From positions 62,001 to 126,000 of the forward strand of contig JAPWHR010000016.1 in the NCBI GenBank assembly GCA_027214345.1: a stretch of DNA of 64,000 nucleotides. Reading direction: 5' to 3'. The notes below the pieces were generated by a model. The model saw only the letters and a list, made by a program, of their open reading frames with translations, made no database searches and had not been told where the DNA came from. The position numbers and the translations under genes are program-made. Origin of the DNA: Comamonadaceae bacterium G21597-S1. GTDB lineage: Bacteria > Pseudomonadota > Gammaproteobacteria > Burkholderiales > Burkholderiaceae_C. Below are positions 43,629 through 52,212 of this stretch, piece by piece (position 1 is the stretch's first letter; every line of letters begins with the position of its first letter).

Positions 43629-44423
43629 TCAGTGGGATGGCGGGGAACCGGGGTTGTCGTGCCGCAGCAGACGCAACATGCGCGCCCGGTTGGCGATGAA
43701 GTCATCGTCGATCTGCTCGACCGAACGCGGCCGTTGGCTGTGGATCGTGATCTCGTCGACGAAACGCCCGGGGGCGGCCGACATCACGAGCACCCGGTCG
43801 GACAGGACCAGCGCCTCCTCGATGTCGTGCGTGATGAACAGCACCGTCGTGCGGCGCGACTCCCAGATGCCAAGCAGCAGTTCCTGCATGGCGATCCGGG
43901 TCTGCGCATCGAGCGCGCCGAAGGGTTCGTCCATCAGCAACACGTCGGGGCGGGCGGCCAGCGTGCGCGCCAGCGCAACCCGCTGGCGCATGCCGCCGGA
44001 CAGTTGCCCCGGGTAGTTGCCGGACTTCTGCGCAAGGCCGACCTCGGCCAGCGCCTGCATTGCGACCTCGCGGCGCTCGGCCTTGGGCATGTCGAAGCGC
44101 TTGAGCGCGAATTCGACGTTGCCGATGGCGGTGAACCAGGGGAACAAGGCATATTGCTGGAACATCACGCCCACGCGCGGCGACGGCCCCGCGACGGCCG
44201 TGCCGTCGACCGCGATGCTGCCGCCGGTCAGCGGCGTGAAGCCAGCAATGGCATTGAGCAGCGTGGACTTGCCGCAACCCGAGGGCCCGATCACCGCGGT
44301 GAACGAGGCCGGCGCCAAATCCATCGAGATCGGCGACAAGGCCTGTACCGCGCGCCCCTTGTGCTGGAACCGCACTGCCGCGTCGCGCACCGCGACATGC
44401 CCCTTCGCGGCGGGTTCGGTCAT
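43629..44423 (-). CDS. ABC transporter ATP-binding protein, NitT/TauT type
   Basis: A 264-residue ATPase of the SsuB/TauB family. Walker A GPSGCGKS is at 46-53, the Q-loop MFQQYALFPW at about 87, the signature LSGGMRQ at 141-147, Walker B LLMDEPFGALD at 162-172 and the His switch in FITHDIEEA. The ATG at 44423 overlaps the stop of the permease gene by four bases. The open frame continues far upstream, but that part is antisense to other genes. Confidence 0.95.
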   Translation of the reverse strand: MTEPAAKGHVAVRDAAVRFQHKGRAVQALSPISMDLAPASFTAVIGPSGCGKSTLLNAIAGFTPLTGGSIAVDGTAVAGPSPRVGVMFQQYALFPWFTAIGNVEFALKRFDMPKAERREVAMQALAEVGLAQKSGNYPGQLSGGMRQRVALARTLAARPDVLLMDEPFGALDAQTRIAMQELLLGIWESRRTTVLFITHDIEEALVLSDRVLVMSAAPGRFVDEITIHSQRPRSVEQIDDDFIANRARMLRLLRHDNPGSPPSH

Positions 44424-45166
44424 GTCTGCTCCCAATGCACGACACGCCGGCTGATCTGCTGGAAGATGAAGTCCAGCAGGCCGCCAAGCAGCCCCAGCTC
44501 GACCAGGCCGACGAACATGCGGTCGGTGCGGAAGAACTGGCGCGATTCCTGGATCCGGTAACCGATGCCCGACGAGGCGCCGGTGAGTTCGGCCGCGACC
44601 AGGCTGAGAAAGGCCAGCGCCGCGCCCAGGCGCAGCCCGGACACGATATGCGGCGCCGCGGCCGGGATCACGACCTCGAAAAACTCGCGCCAGGTGCCGG
44701 CACCCAGCGATCGCGAGGCGCGGATGTAGGTGCTTGCGACATGCGATGCGCCGTGGTCGGTGTTGAGCCAGACCGCCAGGAACACGGTGTAGGTGATCAG
44801 GAAATACTTGGACGGCTCGCCGATGCCGAACCACACGATGGCCAGCGGTGCCAGTGCGATCGCCGGAATCGGGCGCAACACGTTGAGCAGCGGGTGCAGC
44901 GCATAACCGACCGGGCGGATGCGCGAGGTCAGCAGGCCCAGCAACACGCCGAGAAAGGAGCCGAGCGCGAATCCGACCGCCGCGCGTTGCAGCGACACCG
45001 ACAGGTCGCTGATCAGCACGCCATCGTTGTACAGCTCCACGCTGGCCATCAGGATGGTCGTGGGGGCGGGGATGAATTCCGGGTTGACCATGCCCGACGT
45101 GGACACGCCAGTCCACAGCAGCAGGAACAATCCCATCGAGACGAGAAACTGGGCAATCTTGGCCAT
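44420..45166 (-). CDS. ABC transporter permease, NitT/TauT type
   Basis: A 248-residue inner-membrane permease of the SsuC/TauC family with about six transmembrane helices. The EAA-type loop ASRSLGAGTWREFFEVVIPAAAPHIVSGLR contacts the ATPase, and AALAFLSLVAAELTGASSGIGY is the family C-terminal block. It lies 27 bp after the arylsulfotransferase-like gene and overlaps the ATPase gene. Confidence 0.94.
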   Translation of the reverse strand: MAKIAQFLVSMGLFLLLWTGVSTSGMVNPEFIPAPTTILMASVELYNDGVLISDLSVSLQRAAVGFALGSFLGVLLGLLTSRIRPVGYALHPLLNVLRPIPAIALAPLAIVWFGIGEPSKYFLITYTVFLAVWLNTDHGASHVASTYIRASRSLGAGTWREFFEVVIPAAAPHIVSGLRLGAALAFLSLVAAELTGASSGIGYRIQESRQFFRTDRMFVGLVELGLLGGLLDFIFQQISRRVVHWEQT

Positions 45167-45193
45167 GGTCGTGTCGAGGCTCCGTCGTGCCGT

Positions 45194-46318
45194 TCAGCCC
45201 CGGGCGGCGGGCAACCAGGGCAACTGCTCGCGCGTATAACGAAAGGTCTGGAACACGCTGTTGAGCCGACCGCCGCCGGTCTTGCGCGCCTCGGCGTCCG
45301 GGTATTCGGCGAACCACGGAATGATGTATTCCCAGACCACCTCGCCCGCCGGCGTGACCTCGAACAGCCGGCCTGTCGCTGATTCGGTGATGTGCGTATT
45401 GCCATTGTGCAGGCGCTGCGCATTGCCCATGTAGGGTGTGAAGAAGGCGCTGACCATTTCGTCGGCATACGCCCATGCCACGGTGTTGGTGGCCGGGTCG
45501 ATCTCGACCACGCGCGAGAACGCCACATGGGCACCGGTGCGGAAGTTGCCGTTGTCGAATGCCAGGATGCGCCCGTTGGGCAGCGGCACCGGGGCGTGCT
45601 GGTGCGACACCACACTGGGCGGAACATGCAGCCGCACGGCACCACTGGCCTTGTCGACGCCGATGATGCCGGCGGTGGTGCGCAGGCTCATCAGCACCAG
45701 CCCCTGGGCGTCCACGGCCAGGCCGTTGACCAGCGGCCAGTGGTAGCGGCCGAAGCCGGGATGGATCGGAAAGTCGGCCGGTGCCAGGTGTTCCCAGGAT
45801 TTCCATTCCCACACCAGGCGGCCTGCGCGATCGACCTCGCGGATCACGTCGCCGTACATCACCTCGTCGGGACCGTGCGCCGTGCCGCCGGGCACCTGCT
45901 GCGCGAAGCCCTCCGGCACCGGCGCACAGGCGGCATACAGCAGGTGGCCATTGGACAACCACTGCGCGTCGTGGTGGTGGGCCGGGTCTTCGTAATGCCA
46001 GACCACGGTGCCATCGGGCGTGACCTCGGAGAAATCGCCACCATGCCACATCGACCAGGCCGCGTAGCGGCTCGGCGAGTCGGCGTGCGAGCCGTTGTAG
46101 CCCATGTTGCCGTTGGGCAGGATCACCGCATGGCGGCCCGGTCGCACCGGCATCTTCCATTGGTGCACGACCGCGCCGTCCATGGCGACCAGGTAGACGT
46201 TGCCGTCCGCCGTCTGCGGCGCGATCAGCGTATGGCCGCCGGCACTCATGGCGGGATCGTGGGCAATCAGACCGACGCCGCGGCGGCGCAAGCTGATCTG
46301 GTCGACGGTGGTGGTCAA
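45194..46318 (-). CDS. Arylsulfotransferase (ASST)-family protein
   Basis: About 374 residues of a beta-propeller-like protein with repeated blades of the form ...NGxxLxxxxG: ILPNGNMGYNG, HHHDAQWLSNGHLLY, HAPVPLPNGRILAFDNG and LHNGNTHITES. Conserved histidines precede the blades, as in bacterial arylsulfate sulfotransferases that pass sulfate between phenols through a histidine. No ATG fits; a TTG at 46318 preceded by AGGAG at seven bases is chosen. There is no signal peptide from this start, unlike periplasmic ASST. It is the first gene of the NitT/TauT importer operon, pointing to sulfate-ester or sulfonate metabolism. Confidence 0.8.
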   Translation of the reverse strand: MTTTVDQISLRRRGVGLIAHDPAMSAGGHTLIAPQTADGNVYLVAMDGAVVHQWKMPVRPGRHAVILPNGNMGYNGSHADSPSRYAAWSMWHGGDFSEVTPDGTVVWHYEDPAHHHDAQWLSNGHLLYAACAPVPEGFAQQVPGGTAHGPDEVMYGDVIREVDRAGRLVWEWKSWEHLAPADFPIHPGFGRYHWPLVNGLAVDAQGLVLMSLRTTAGIIGVDKASGAVRLHVPPSVVSHQHAPVPLPNGRILAFDNGNFRTGAHVAFSRVVEIDPATNTVAWAYADEMVSAFFTPYMGNAQRLHNGNTHITESATGRLFEVTPAGEVVWEYIIPWFAEYPDAEARKTGGGRLNSVFQTFRYTREQLPWLPAARG

Positions 46319-46463
46319 GGCGGTACTCCTGGAGAAAAAGGCGGTTTCCGGCTGCTGCGCCGGGTGCCCGATAGACGTTTCGCAGCCAGTGTAGGTTTGG
46401 CGGAGCGTCAGGAATAGCTGAATGTTCTTGATGGGTCGTCCGATAAATTCGTACACTCGGGCG

Positions 46464-47432
46464 ATGCCGGCCATCTCCCAGTCGTTTCGCTGTTTCGACG
46501 AGGTCGCGCGCCGGGGTTCGGTGCGCAAGGCGGCCGATCCGCTGCATCTGACCGCCGCCGCGGTGAACCAGCAGATCCTCAACCTGGAGTCGGTCGTGGG
46601 CACGCCGCTGTTCGATCGGCTGCCGCGCGGCATGCAGCTGACCTCGGCCGGCGAGATCCTGATCGCCGCGGTGCGGCGCAGCCAGCGCGACTTCGACAAC
46701 GCGCTGACCCAGATCGAGGACCTGCGGCAGCTGCGACGCGGCCACGTGAACATCGGGGTGTCGCATTCGTCGGCCGAATACATGATTCCCGACGTGATCG
46801 AAGCCGTGCAACGCAACCAGCCGGGGCTGACCTTCGGCGTGCGCTCGGGCAACGGCGAGACGCTGCTGCGCTGGCTGGCCAACGGCGAGATCGACGTAGC
46901 CTATTGCCTGCGTCGCCCGGCTCCGGCCGGTGTGGAGGCGGTGCGTTCCTGGCCCCAACGCCTGGGCGTGGTCACGGCGCCGGGCCATCCGCTGATCCGC
47001 GCCAACCAGCGGCTGCGGTTACGCGACTGCCTGGACTACCCGCTGGTGCTGTTGTCGCCCGACATGGAACTGCGCACGCTGGCCGATCGCATCGACAGCC
47101 GGCTGCAGCGCCTGGGACGCCCGCTGCTCGAGACCAGTTCGGTGGCCATGGTGCGCCGCGTCGTCGCCCGTGGCGAAGCCGTGGCATTCATGATTCCCGA
47201 GAACGTGGCCACCGACGTCGACGAAGGCAAGCTGGTCTGGACCTGGCTCGAGGACGCCGGCGCCAGCACCCACACCTGCGTGTTCCAGCGTGCGGGATAC
47301 ACGACGGCCGTGGCCATGGGCAAGTTCCTCGATGTGCTGGCCGCCCGGCTGGACGAGATCCGGGAGAGTTTCGACGCCAGGGAGCAGGCGCGGGTGTTGT
47401 CGCGGGCCGAAGATGCCGTTGCCTCCCGTTGA
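46464..47432 (+). CDS. LysR-family transcriptional regulator
   Basis: A 322-residue LysR regulator (start MPAISQSFRCFDEVARRGSVRKAADPLHL; an ATG at 46422 would add 14 residues). The winged helix reaches about residue 60 (AAAVNQQILNLESVVGTPLFDRL), and the effector domain begins at about 90 (GHVNIGVSHSS). It is divergent from the arylsulfotransferase/ABC operon, its probable target. Confidence 0.9.
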   Translation: MPAISQSFRCFDEVARRGSVRKAADPLHLTAAAVNQQILNLESVVGTPLFDRLPRGMQLTSAGEILIAAVRRSQRDFDNALTQIEDLRQLRRGHVNIGVSHSSAEYMIPDVIEAVQRNQPGLTFGVRSGNGETLLRWLANGEIDVAYCLRRPAPAGVEAVRSWPQRLGVVTAPGHPLIRANQRLRLRDCLDYPLVLLSPDMELRTLADRIDSRLQRLGRPLLETSSVAMVRRVVARGEAVAFMIPENVATDVDEGKLVWTWLEDAGASTHTCVFQRAGYTTAVAMGKFLDVLAARLDEIRESFDAREQARVLSRAEDAVASR

Positions 47433-47601
47433 GTGGCATCCATCCGAATGGAACACGGGACAGGTGCGCTGGTGAGAAACGGATGGTGACCGCCTGCACG
47501 TCTGGCGACACAATCCGGGTCAGCCTGCCAACCCTATTGAATCTGCGTGCGGCATCGGGCCGCACACCCGCGCCCGCGACGCAAGCCTGAGGAACCCCGT
47601 C

Positions 47602-47943
47602 GTGACGAAATACCTCATCTCCTTCCCCGCACCGGCGATGCACGTCGCCCCAGAGGACATGGCTGCCGTCAGCGATGCCTCGCACGCGGTCATTCGCGCG
47701 GCAAAAGACGCCGGCGTCTATGTGTTCGGCGGCGGTATCGACAACGGCGTTGCGCCGCTGATGGTTGCCGCCGACGGGACCGCCACGGCCGGGACCTACC
47801 CGCAGACACGGGAGCTCGACGGCGGCTTCTGTGTGCTGGAGCTTCCGTCGCGCGACGCCGCCGTGCAGTGGGCCGTGCGGCTTGCCACGGCGTGTCGCTG
47901 CGCGCAGGAACTGCGCGCGTTCCACTACGACCCCGAGAGCTGA
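47602..47943 (+). CDS. YCII-related (YciI/DGPF) family protein
   Basis: A 113-residue protein with a GTG start. The ferredoxin-like YCII pattern is visible: KYLISFPAP strand, an amphipathic helix with His at about 28 (DASHAVIRAAKDAGVYVFGGGI), then TYPQTRELDGGFCVLELPSRDAAVQWA, the DGPF-like strand and helix. Some homologues are fused to sigma factors or act as small dehydratase-like enzymes, but the role here is unknown. It stands alone between lysR and the CPBP gene. Confidence 0.8.
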   Translation: MTKYLISFPAPAMHVAPEDMAAVSDASHAVIRAAKDAGVYVFGGGIDNGVAPLMVAADGTATAGTYPQTRELDGGFCVLELPSRDAAVQWAVRLATACRCAQELRAFHYDPES

Positions 47944-48130
47944 ATGGCCAACGCAGGTGCTGATCCCGTTCCACTCCCGCGCCTGAGGCCCGCGCGGGGC
48001 GTTGCATCCCTGGTGGTCTGGCGTAGAGGCGCGTATGCGAGACCAGTGCGCTCGGGGAACATGATCGATGTCCTGTTGTTTTCGTCGTCCGATGGGATGG
48101 TTTCGTTTCTCGCGCAGTCAGGAGCGTCCA

Positions 48131-48913
48131 TTGATTGATGCGGCTCCCGGTTTTGCCAGACGTTTCTGGCCCCTATGGGGCCTTGGTCTGATGGGCGTTC
48201 TGGCCCTGGCCCTGCAGCCGCCGCCAGCGTCGCTGGTCGAGCAGGTGCCCCGGTTGCAATCCTTGCATCCGCTGGCGCTCAGGGCCCTGGTGATCCTGAA
48301 CCCGTTGATCCTGGTGTCCGTGTGTGCTGCTGTCGGAGCGTCGGTGGCGCACCGCGCAGGGTTGGGCAGCCATGTGGCGACTACGGCACGCAACGTGCTG
48401 TCGCCTCGGCTCGCCGTTGCCGGCGGAGCCCTGGTTGCGGTGGTGCTGTTCGCGCTCGACGCGGCGATGGCGCCGCACCTGGGAAGCCCATGGCAGGAGG
48501 TCAAGGCACATGCCGACAACGCGCCATGGTTCCCCGGACTTGCCATTGGCGTGTTGTACGGGGGTATTGCAGAGGAAGTCATCATGCGCTGGGGCGTGAT
48601 GAGCCTGGTCGCGTGGTTGCTGTGCCGGCTGTTCGCACTGCGGTCCAAGGCTGTCGGCGCGACACCCGGCATGCCTGCACGCCTGGCGCAGGTCGCGATC
48701 GTCGTGTCGGCCGGCGTCTTTGCCGCCGGCCACCTGCCGGCACTGGCGCAGAGCGTCGACCTTTCCGCGCCGCTGGTTGCGCGCACGCTCGGCCTGAACA
48801 TGCTGGCCGGCCTGGTCTATGGCTGGTTGTTCTGGCGGCGCAGCCTGGAGACGGCCATGATCGCCCATGGGACGACCCATGTCGGCTTTGTCATCTTGCG
48901 TTCACTGACCTGA
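48131..48913 (+). CDS. CPBP-family intramembrane glutamic endopeptidase
   Basis: A 260-residue membrane protein with about seven helices. The Abi/CPBP motifs are EEVIMR at 148-153, a His at 201 in AGHLPA and HGTTH at 246-250. The family processes prenylated or hydrophobic peptides in the membrane; bacterial roles include bacteriocin immunity. The start is TTG at 48131, six bases after AGGAG; the longer frame from 48068 is Arg-rich and unlikely. The next cupin gene begins 10 bp after the stop. Confidence 0.85.
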   Translation: MIDAAPGFARRFWPLWGLGLMGVLALALQPPPASLVEQVPRLQSLHPLALRALVILNPLILVSVCAAVGASVAHRAGLGSHVATTARNVLSPRLAVAGGALVAVVLFALDAAMAPHLGSPWQEVKAHADNAPWFPGLAIGVLYGGIAEEVIMRWGVMSLVAWLLCRLFALRSKAVGATPGMPARLAQVAIVVSAGVFAAGHLPALAQSVDLSAPLVARTLGLNMLAGLVYGWLFWRRSLETAMIAHGTTHVGFVILRSLT

Positions 48914-48923
48914 GGAGTCGTAC

Positions 48924-49235
48924 ATGCGATTGATCCGCAGCAAGGAGTTCACGGCCGGGCGCCCATGGGGCGCGCTGGATGTCGCCAGCATGAACGGCAC
49001 CACGGTGCGCCTGCACTGGACCGACCAGCCTTATGTATGGCATGTCAATGACGGCGAGGAGGTGTTTGCCGTGATGGACGGCACCGTCGACATGCACTAC
49101 CGGGAAGGCGGCACCGAACACGTGGCAACGCTGCGGGCGGGAGACATCTTCTTTGCCGGCATGGGTTGCGAGCATGTTGCGCATCCGCGCGGCGAGGCGC
49201 GCATTCTGGTGGTCGAGACAGCCGGGTCGGTATGA
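48924..49235 (+). CDS. Cupin-domain protein
   Basis: A 103-residue single cupin. Motif 1 is recognisable as WHVNDGEEVFAVMDGTVDMHY (about 39-59) and motif 2 as AGDIFFAGMGCEHVAHP (about 74-90), with His and Glu residues suitable for metal binding. GAGGAG lies before the ATG. Function is unknown; small cupins of this type often act as isomerases or sensors. It is probably co-transcribed with the CPBP gene and is followed by a terminator. Confidence 0.85.
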   Translation: MRLIRSKEFTAGRPWGALDVASMNGTTVRLHWTDQPYVWHVNDGEEVFAVMDGTVDMHYREGGTEHVATLRAGDIFFAGMGCEHVAHPRGEARILVVETAGSV

Positions 49236-49541
49236 GTCGGCGTCGATGACGCACCCGGCCGACCCATCGCCTGCGTCTCAGGCGGTTTTTCTGCCCGACC
49301 CGGGGTTCCTTGTAGCCGGGGACCGCGTCGATGGCCCGGTTCCGATTCCAGTGCGGCATTTCGAGAAGCAGGAGTTCGCCGTCGTTTTCACCGTGTCACC
49401 AGGTGGATTCAACCAATCGTTGCAACACACCCAGCACGGTGGTGCGGGCTTGAGAGCGAAGCAGTCAAAGGCAACTCGGTCGTCGCGTGCGAAGCCGCGG
49501 TCATCGGAACGTCATCCGAATGGCCACGGGAGCGTCGTCGC
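49236..49541. other. 306-bp intergenic region, no gene seen
   Basis: Between the cupin gene and the convergent NTF2-SDR gene. Apart from the terminator at 49268-49290 I see no supported feature; the small open frames here lack any family signature. Confidence 0.5.
49268..49290 (+). terminator. Rho-independent terminator after the cupin gene
   Basis: Stem CGCCTG, loop CGTCT, stem CAGGCG, then G and TTTTT. This is the clearest intrinsic terminator in the window, 33 bp after the cupin stop. Confidence 0.75.
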
Positions 49542-50642
49542 TCAGGCTGTGGGCACGGTGCCGCCGTCGATGACATATTCCGTGCCCGTGATGGACGCCG
49601 CCCGGCTCGACACCAGGAATCCGACCAGGTCGGCGACCTCCTGTGGTTTGGCGGGCCTGCCGATCGGAATCCCGCCCAGTGCATCCATCAGTGACTGGCG
49701 GGCGCCCGCGTGGTCCGTTCCGGATTCGTGCGCGATCCTGTCGACCAGTTCGACCGCGGCTTCGGTTTCCACCCAGCCGGGCGACACACGCACCACGCGC
49801 ACGCCCTTGGGACTGACCTCCTTGGACAGGCTCTTGCTGTAGGTCGAGAGTGCGGCCTTCGCCGCCGCATAGGCGGTGGTCGCATCGGCCAGCGGCAACT
49901 CGCGCTGGATGGACGTGATATGCACCACGACGCCGATGCCCTGGGCCACCATGGCGGGCAGCAGCGCACGGTCCAGGCGCACGGCCGGCATCAGGTTCAG
50001 GTCCAGTGCCCGCTGCCATTCGTGCTCGTCCAGCACCGCGTAGCCGCCAGCCGGCGCCGAGGAACCGCCCGTGACATGCACCAGGATGTCGACACTGCCC
50101 AGGACTTCCTGCACGGCTCGTGCAATCGCGGTGCACCCCTCGGCCGTGGTGATATCCGCCGCAACGAATGGGGTCTCGCCCCACTGCGCGGGTCGCGAAC
50201 GCGCCGTCGTCAACACGGTGGCGCCGGCCTGGGTCAGATGCGCCACGACGGCGGCGCCAATACCCTTGGTGCCGCCCGTGACGAGTGCCCGGCGGCCTTC
50301 GAGTTCGACCGGGCTGCGGATCTCCAGCGCCGCAATACGCGCGTCCCGCAGCACGAAGACGTGCATCAGTTCGGCAACCCCGCCGGGGAAATTGCCGCTC
50401 ACCCTTGCCAGCAGTTTCAGCGTGTCGCCGGTGCGGGTGACGCCCAGGGGCTGAAGGCGGTACCGGTACTTCTTGGCAGCGGCTTGCTTCCAGGCCTGGA
50501 TCGCGTCGATGCCACGGAAGCTTCCGCCTTCGTCGTGCACCACGGCATCCGGGTGGAAGCAGTCGTCCAGCCGTGACGGTTCCGGCTGGGTATGGGAGGC
50601 CAGGTAGTCCGTCACGGCGGCTGGCATGGCAATGGTCGTCAT
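49542..50642 (-). CDS. NTF2/SnoaL-like domain fused to an SDR oxidoreductase
   Basis: A 366-residue two-domain protein in one open frame. Residues 1-110 form an NTF2-like (SnoaL) fold ([50 protein letters not shown]); residues 115-366 form a complete SDR with TGGTKGIGA at 122-130, Ser244, Tyr258 and Lys262, and [10 protein letters not shown] at the end. The two parts are usually separate adjacent genes in other bacteria, so this is a fusion. It is divergent from the HxlR regulator (56 bp), which probably controls it, as HxlR proteins commonly do for quinone- or aldehyde-responsive reductases. Confidence 0.88.
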   Translation of the reverse strand: MTTIAMPAAVTDYLASHTQPEPSRLDDCFHPDAVVHDEGGSFRGIDAIQAWKQAAAKKYRYRLQPLGVTRTGDTLKLLARVSGNFPGGVAELMHVFVLRDARIAALEIRSPVELEGRRALVTGGTKGIGAAVVAHLTQAGATVLTTARSRPAQWGETPFVAADITTAEGCTAIARAVQEVLGSVDILVHVTGGSSAPAGGYAVLDEHEWQRALDLNLMPAVRLDRALLPAMVAQGIGVVVHITSIQRELPLADATTAYAAAKAALSTYSKSLSKEVSPKGVRVVRVSPGWVETEAAVELVDRIAHESGTDHAGARQSLMDALGGIPIGRPAKPQEVADLVGFLVSSRAASITGTEYVIDGGTVPTA

Positions 50643-50697
50643 GATGGAGGGTCTCGATGTGGTTGCGATGCGCCGATTCTGGGCATATGCTCACTCG

Positions 50698-51075
50698 ATG
50701 AGAAGTACCAACCAAAAAGTAAGTGCCTCCCGTGGGGGCAAGCGCAAGGTCTACACCGCGCTCAGCGCGGCCATCGACGTCGAGGCGTGTTTCAGCATGC
50801 TGGAGGGGCGCTGGAAGCTGGTCATCCTGTTTCACCTCTTTGGCGGCCAGGTGCTGCGTTTCTCCGACCTCGAACGATGCGTGACCGGCATATCGCAGAA
50901 GATGCTGGCCCAGCAGTTGCGGCAGCTCGAGGCGGACGGCATCGTCGAGCGCACCGTACACCAGCAGGTGCCGCCCAAGGTCGACTACCGCATGACGGAA
51001 TGGGGGCAGGAGTTGTGTCCCGCGCTTGACGCGATCTTGAAGTGGGCCGAGCTGCGGGAGACACATGCGGGCTGA
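50698..51075 (+). CDS. HxlR-family winged-helix transcriptional regulator
   Basis: A 125-residue MarR-like regulator. The HxlR pattern is CFSMLEGRWKLVILFHLFGGQVLRFSDLERCVTGISQKMLAQQLRQLE, with a cysteine at the start of helix 1 that often senses quinones or electrophiles, and the wing at VPPKVDYRMTEWG. The ATG at 50698 is preferred; the one at 50626 lies inside the divergent SDR gene. Its 3' end overlaps the methionine aminopeptidase gene by 91 bp on the opposite strand. A decayed copy of its central part lies at 52213-52335. Confidence 0.9.
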   Translation: MRSTNQKVSASRGGKRKVYTALSAAIDVEACFSMLEGRWKLVILFHLFGGQVLRFSDLERCVTGISQKMLAQQLRQLEADGIVERTVHQQVPPKVDYRMTEWGQELCPALDAILKWAELRETHAG

Positions 51076-51869
51076 GGATTGAAGGGGGCGCGAGAACCAG
51101 TGCCTCCTGGCCAGGCGGTCAGCACCTCGTATCCATCGGGCGTCACAGCCACCATGTGTTCGAACTGGGCGGACAGCGACCTGTCCTTTGTCACGACGGT
51201 CCAGCCGTCCGGCAGTTGCCGGGTTTCGCGCTTGCCGGCGTTGAGCATCGGTTCGATGGTGAAGATCATTCCAGGCTCCAGCCTGAGACCTTCGCCGCGA
51301 CGTCCATGGTGCAGCACTTGCGGTTCATCGTGGTAGATCTGCCCGATACCGTGCCCGCAGTAGTCGCGCACGACGCTGAAACGTTCGCGCTGAGCCACCG
51401 ACTCGATGGCATGGCCAATATCGCCCAGGCGTGCGCCGGGTCTTACCTGCTGGATTGCGGCCAGCAATGCCTCGTACGTCGTATCCACCAGACGCCGGGC
51501 CAACACGCTGGGTGCCCCGACGAAGTAGGTGCGGCTGGTGTCGCCATACCAGCCATCCTTGATCACGGCAACATCGATGTTGATGATGTCGCCTTTCTTC
51601 AGGATCTTGTCGGAAGAGGGAATGCCGTGACACACCACCTGGTTGACGGAGGTGAGGATGGTCTTGGGATACCCCTGATACCCGATGTTGGCAGGAATCG
51701 CTCCCTGGACCCTGACGATGTGGTCATGGCAGATGCGGTCCAGGGCTTCCGTGCTCACCCCCGGCACGACAAAGGGCTCGACCATGCCGAGCACCTCCGC
51801 GGCAAGCTGGCCGGCCCGCCGCGCCATCGCGAGTTCCTCGGCGGACCGGATGGGAACGTCGTGCGCCAC
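50985..51869 (-). CDS. map: Type I methionine aminopeptidase, accessory copy with C-terminal extension
   Basis: A 294-residue M24 metallopeptidase. The five metal ligands are present: Asp99 (NIDVAV), Asp110 (YGDTSRT), His173 (GHGIG), Glu206 (TIEPM) and Glu237 (FEHM); His81 (CHGIPS) completes the active site. It removes N-terminal Met. The family normally ends near residue 255 (VLTAWPGG); here about 38 extra residues are read antisense through the 3' end of hxlR. The GTG start overlaps the TAG of the ParD-like gene by one base. No ribosomal-protein neighbours are present, so this is an accessory map, not the housekeeping locus. Confidence 0.93.
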   Translation of the reverse strand: MAHDVPIRSAEELAMARRAGQLAAEVLGMVEPFVVPGVSTEALDRICHDHIVRVQGAIPANIGYQGYPKTILTSVNQVVCHGIPSSDKILKKGDIINIDVAVIKDGWYGDTSRTYFVGAPSVLARRLVDTTYEALLAAIQQVRPGARLGDIGHAIESVAQRERFSVVRDYCGHGIGQIYHDEPQVLHHGRRGEGLRLEPGMIFTIEPMLNAGKRETRQLPDGWTVVTKDRSLSAQFEHMVAVTPDGYEVLTAWPGGTGSRAPFNPQPACVSRSSAHFKIASSAGHNSCPHSVMR

Positions 51870-52123
51870 TAGTGCTTCCCGGTCGAGCTCGCCCTGCCTT
51901 TGCCAAGCTCGCCTGTCGCGGCCGTCGCGATGTCCAGTCCTCCCGACAGTTCAGCCTGGATCAACAATTGGCAGATTTCCCGGTAGTCCAGTTCCGGGTG
52001 CATCTCGGTCAGCATGCCGACGCGCATCCAGTGCTCTGCCTGCGCATTGATCGACCTGCTGAGGGCGCTCCCCGCCACGCGCAGGTTCTCGTGCATCAGG
52101 TCCGAAATTTTCACGATGCCCAT
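51869..52123 (-). CDS. ParD-like antitoxin-type DNA-binding protein
   Basis: An 84-residue protein of the ParD_like (DUF3423) family: MGIVKISDLMHENLRVAGSALSRSINAQAEHW then a segment ending EICQLLIQAEL. Such proteins carry a ribbon-helix-helix N-terminus like ParD antitoxins but have no ParE toxin here. The map gene is translationally coupled behind it. From memory, this family is often found next to an accessory methionine aminopeptidase. An inverted repeat stands 17-41 bp upstream, a likely autoregulatory site. Confidence 0.82.
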   Translation of the reverse strand: MGIVKISDLMHENLRVAGSALSRSINAQAEHWMRVGMLTEMHPELDYREICQLLIQAELSGGLDIATAATGELGKGRASSTGKH

Positions 52124-52139
52124 GCATTCACTCCATACG

Positions 52140-52164
52140 AAACGTAGACGAAGTATATACGTTT
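52140..52164 (-). promoter_or_regulatory. Inverted repeat and -10 element upstream of the ParD-like gene
   Basis: AAACGTA (52140-52146), an 11-bp spacer, then TACGTTT (52158-52164): perfect 7-bp arms. On the minus strand TATACT (52152-52157) inside the repeat fits a -10 box, 29 bp before the ParD-like start. Binding of a ribbon-helix-helix dimer pair here would block the promoter. Confidence 0.55.
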
Positions 52165-52212
52165 AGTATGGTTTTGCGCTGTCCGTGTTGACGAGGCCGA
52201 AAAGACATCAAA

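Noticed and set aside
43629-46988. A 1119-codon minus-strand frame spanning the ABC ATPase and beyond
   Set aside because: Only its last 264 codons encode a real protein (the ATPase). The rest is out of frame with the permease and arylsulfotransferase genes and has no conservation.
51869-52123. A complete ParDE toxin-antitoxin system
   Set aside because: No ParE-like toxin or other small toxin gene is adjacent; the coupled gene is a methionine aminopeptidase.
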